Shown here piece after piece: positions 5,559-7,286 of a stretch of DNA of 7,286 nt. Every line of letters starts with the position of its first letter. Within the stretch, counting starts at the first letter, position 1. Source of the stretch: an uncultured Neisseriaceae bacterium (GTDB taxonomy: Bacteria > Pseudomonadota > Gammaproteobacteria > Burkholderiales > UBA11063); NCBI GenBank assembly GCA_937952895.1, contig CALFYC010000084.1:1-7286 (forward strand), given 5' to 3'. The translations under genes and the position numbers were made by a program. The notes beneath the pieces are model-generated. The model was not told the DNA's origin. It saw only the letters and a program-made list of their open reading frames with translations, and did no database searches.

Positions 5559-6533
5559 ATGGAGAATATGTCGCAAGGACTTTCAAGGTGGTTCTATCTA
5601 GGGATTGCTGCTATTATTATTGGCTTGTTTTTAATTATTAAGTCGCGCAAGGTTAGTAAAAGTAAAACCTTAGAAAATGGTTATTTTTTAATGGTATTAG
5701 GTTTTGTGGGCGTAATCTCTGAATGGACTGATTTTGCTACAGTGTTATTGATTTTTGTATTAATTACTGGAGCAATTTTGCTATTTGATAAATTAGTTTT
5801 AGTGAAAAGTAGACTCCAAGGACAAGAAAAACCTCACTATGTTCATTACTCTAGAGAGCTGTTCACAGTTGTATTGGTGGTATGGGTTTTAAGGGCTTTT
5901 TTATTCGAAGCATATCAGATTCCTAGTTCTTCAATGCGTCCGGATTTAACCGTTGGGGATTTTATTTTAGTTAATAAATTTGATTTGGGTATTCGCGAAC
6001 CATTTACAAATAGAGTCATTATTCCAGTTCATCAGGTCCAGCGTGGCGATGTTCTAGTATTTAAAGATCAATTAATCCATAATCGTGATTTAATTAAGCG
6101 TGTAGTTGCAATTGGTGGTGACAAGATAGAATATGTTAATAAGCGTTTAACAATCAATGGAGTTCCTTTAGACTATACTGAGGATGGAACTTATGATTAT
6201 ACGGATGATGATGGACAAATGTTAATTCATAATCAACAATATATTGAAAATTTAACAGGAGTAAAACATAAAATCATTACTTTTGATCGTGTGCCAACAC
6301 TTTTTGTGGCTCAGGTGCGTGATTTTAAAGATAAAGCTAATTGTTCTTATGTGAACGATGATGGGTTTAGTTGCACAGTCCCCAAAGGTCATTATTTTAT
6401 GATGGGGGATAATCGCGATAACAGTTATGATAGTCGTTATTGGGGGTTTGTGCCAGATCAGGCAGTATTAGGTAAAGCTATTTATGTATGGTTAAATTTG
6501 CATGATTTAAGTAGAGTTGGGATAAAAATATAA
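5559..6533 (+). CDS. lepB: Signal peptidase I
   Basis: The inner-membrane protease that removes signal peptides from exported proteins on the periplasmic side. The Ser/Lys dyad is visible: PSSSM with catalytic Ser125 (residues 123-126) and DLIKR with general-base Lys180. The other family boxes are VGDFILVNKF (132-141), RGDVLVF (162-168) and the C-terminal MMGDNRDNSYDSRYWGFVP (281-299). Hydrophobic segments lie at about 12-27, 41-53, 60-80 and 101-117, giving more N-terminal membrane anchors than the two of E. coli. Cys262 and Cys272 in the large insertion could pair as in E. coli. At 324 residues it equals the E. coli protein in length. AAAGG at 5548-5552 is 6 nt before the ATG and favours Met1 over Met4. 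It heads the run lepB-rnc-era. Confidence 0.97.
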   Translation: MENMSQGLSRWFYLGIAAIIIGLFLIIKSRKVSKSKTLENGYFLMVLGFVGVISEWTDFATVLLIFVLITGAILLFDKLVLVKSRLQGQEKPHYVHYSRELFTVVLVVWVLRAFLFEAYQIPSSSMRPDLTVGDFILVNKFDLGIREPFTNRVIIPVHQVQRGDVLVFKDQLIHNRDLIKRVVAIGGDKIEYVNKRLTINGVPLDYTEDGTYDYTDDDGQMLIHNQQYIENLTGVKHKIITFDRVPTLFVAQVRDFKDKANCSYVNDDGFSCTVPKGHYFMMGDNRDNSYDSRYWGFVPDQAVLGKAIYVWLNLHDLSRVGIKI

Positions 6534-6538
6534 GATAT

Positions 6539-7225
6539 ATGCAAGATATTAAACAATTACAAAATAGCTTAGGCTATACTTTTAATGACGAAGCTATTTT
6601 ACGTCAAGCCTTAACGCACAGAAGTTTTGGTAAGGATAACTATGAGCGTTTAGAGTTCGTGGGTGATGGTGTATTAGACTATGTAATTGCACTTAGTCTT
6701 TATACTCTATATCCAGAACTGCCTGAGGGTAAATTGTCAAAAGTTAGAGCTGCTTTGGTTAATCAAGATTCACTGGCTGAGATAGCTATCAAATTAGATG
6801 TTGGGAGTAATTTATTCCTTGGGGATGGAGAAGAAAAAACTGGTGGTAGATTGAGAAAGTCTATTTTAGCTGATGCATTGGAAGCAATTATTGCCGCTAT
6901 AAGTTTAGATTCATCTTTTGACGTTGCCAAAAAAATTATTGAAAATCTTTATTCCTCTCAACTTAATAATGTTAATAGTTTAATCTTGGGGGATGGAAAG
7001 TCTATGCTTCAGGAGTATTTACAGGCACAAAGAATGGATATGCCTATATACAGTGTTCTTGCGGTTAATGGTCCGGATCATGAAAGTGTATTTACTGTTG
7101 AAGGTAAATTAAATGAATTGGAATTAAGAGTTGTTGCAAATGGTAAAAGTAAAAAAGAAGCTACTCAGATTGTGGCTACACAATTATTACAATTAATCAA
7201 AGAAAGAGATTTAAGTGGAAAATAA
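6539..7225 (+). CDS. rnc: Ribonuclease III
   Basis: The double-strand-specific endonuclease that processes rRNA precursors and many mRNA and sRNA duplexes; it works as a cytoplasmic dimer. The catalytic domain (about 1-145) has the signature ERLEFVGDGVL at 36-46, with Glu36, Glu39 and Asp43, and the second metal-binding pair Asp112 and Glu115 in LADALEAIIAA. A double-stranded RNA binding domain follows at about 152-222, from KSMLQEYLQ to GKSKKEATQIVATQLL. At 228 residues the length is normal (226 in E. coli). It starts 5 nt after the lepB stop with only a weak AAG upstream, so translation probably depends on ribosomes finishing lepB. Its last 11 bases overlap era. All key residues are present; it should be active. 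Confidence 0.97.
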   Translation: MQDIKQLQNSLGYTFNDEAILRQALTHRSFGKDNYERLEFVGDGVLDYVIALSLYTLYPELPEGKLSKVRAALVNQDSLAEIAIKLDVGSNLFLGDGEEKTGGRLRKSILADALEAIIAAISLDSSFDVAKKIIENLYSSQLNNVNSLILGDGKSMLQEYLQAQRMDMPIYSVLAVNGPDHESVFTVEGKLNELELRVVANGKSKKEATQIVATQLLQLIKERDLSGK

Positions 7226-7286
7226 TGAGCATAAGTTAGGCTCTCATTGTGGTTTTGTTGCAATAGTTGGTCGACCAAATGTTGGT
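7215..7286 (+). CDS. era: GTPase Era, 5' part only
   Basis: Era is an essential GTPase that binds 16S rRNA during 30S ribosome assembly. Only the first 24 codons are present. They encode an N-terminal tail and then HCGFVAIVGRPNVG, the beginning of the G1 (P-loop) motif, closely matching the family; the Lys-Ser/Thr of the loop lies beyond the window. The start is GTG at 7215: the preceding codon in this phase is the stop TAA (7212-7214), and no ATG occurs in phase afterwards before the conserved block. AGAG at 7205-7208, 6 nt upstream, serves as ribosome site. The gene thus begins inside the last codons of rnc and overlaps it by 11 bases. Confidence 0.92.
   Translation, partial: MENNEHKLGSHCGFVAIVGRPNVG

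Overview
The window is about one third G+C and carries an ordinary set of proteobacterial core genes around a short accessory stretch. A gene for the DUF3579 family, the order lepB-rnc-era, and a class A RNase P RNA all point to a low-GC betaproteobacterium, possibly near Neisseriales. The order-level guess is inference. I name no species.

Left end (1-516, minus strand): a DUF3579 protein gene overlaps by ATGA the start of aroQ (type II 3-dehydroquinate dehydratase), which runs off the window. Next comes a 477-bp gene-free stretch with a textbook sigma-70 promoter (TTGACA, 18 bp, TATAAT) facing right. About 205 nt downstream starts a small exported protein of unknown family (994-1284).

Middle (1317-4515, minus strand): a large lipoprotein of 856 residues made almost entirely of 20 repeats of about 39 residues (Asp-box/BNR-like beta-propeller blades). 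Its repeats show a second period of seven units, which suggests seven-bladed propellers arising by duplication of whole seven-blade blocks. Upstream of it lie a two-helix membrane protein gene and a decayed membrane protein reading frame, which has lost its start codon and has an internal stop.

Right part (4512-7286): a Nudix hydrolase of the ADP-ribose pyrophosphatase type sits just downstream of rnpB (RNase P RNA), both on the minus strand. Divergent from rnpB is the plus-strand cluster lepB (signal peptidase I), rnc (RNase III) and era (ribosome-assembly GTPase, cut by the window end). These three are packed with a 5-nt gap and an 11-nt overlap, so they are probably one transcript with coupled translation. 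rnpB and lepB seem to fire from two extended -10 promoters facing away from each other within about 35 bp.

I found no CRISPR array, tRNA, insertion sequence or defence system. The parts most worth a second look are the seven-unit superperiod in the lipoprotein, the broken membrane gene with an ATAA junction, and the strong promoter with its long leader.
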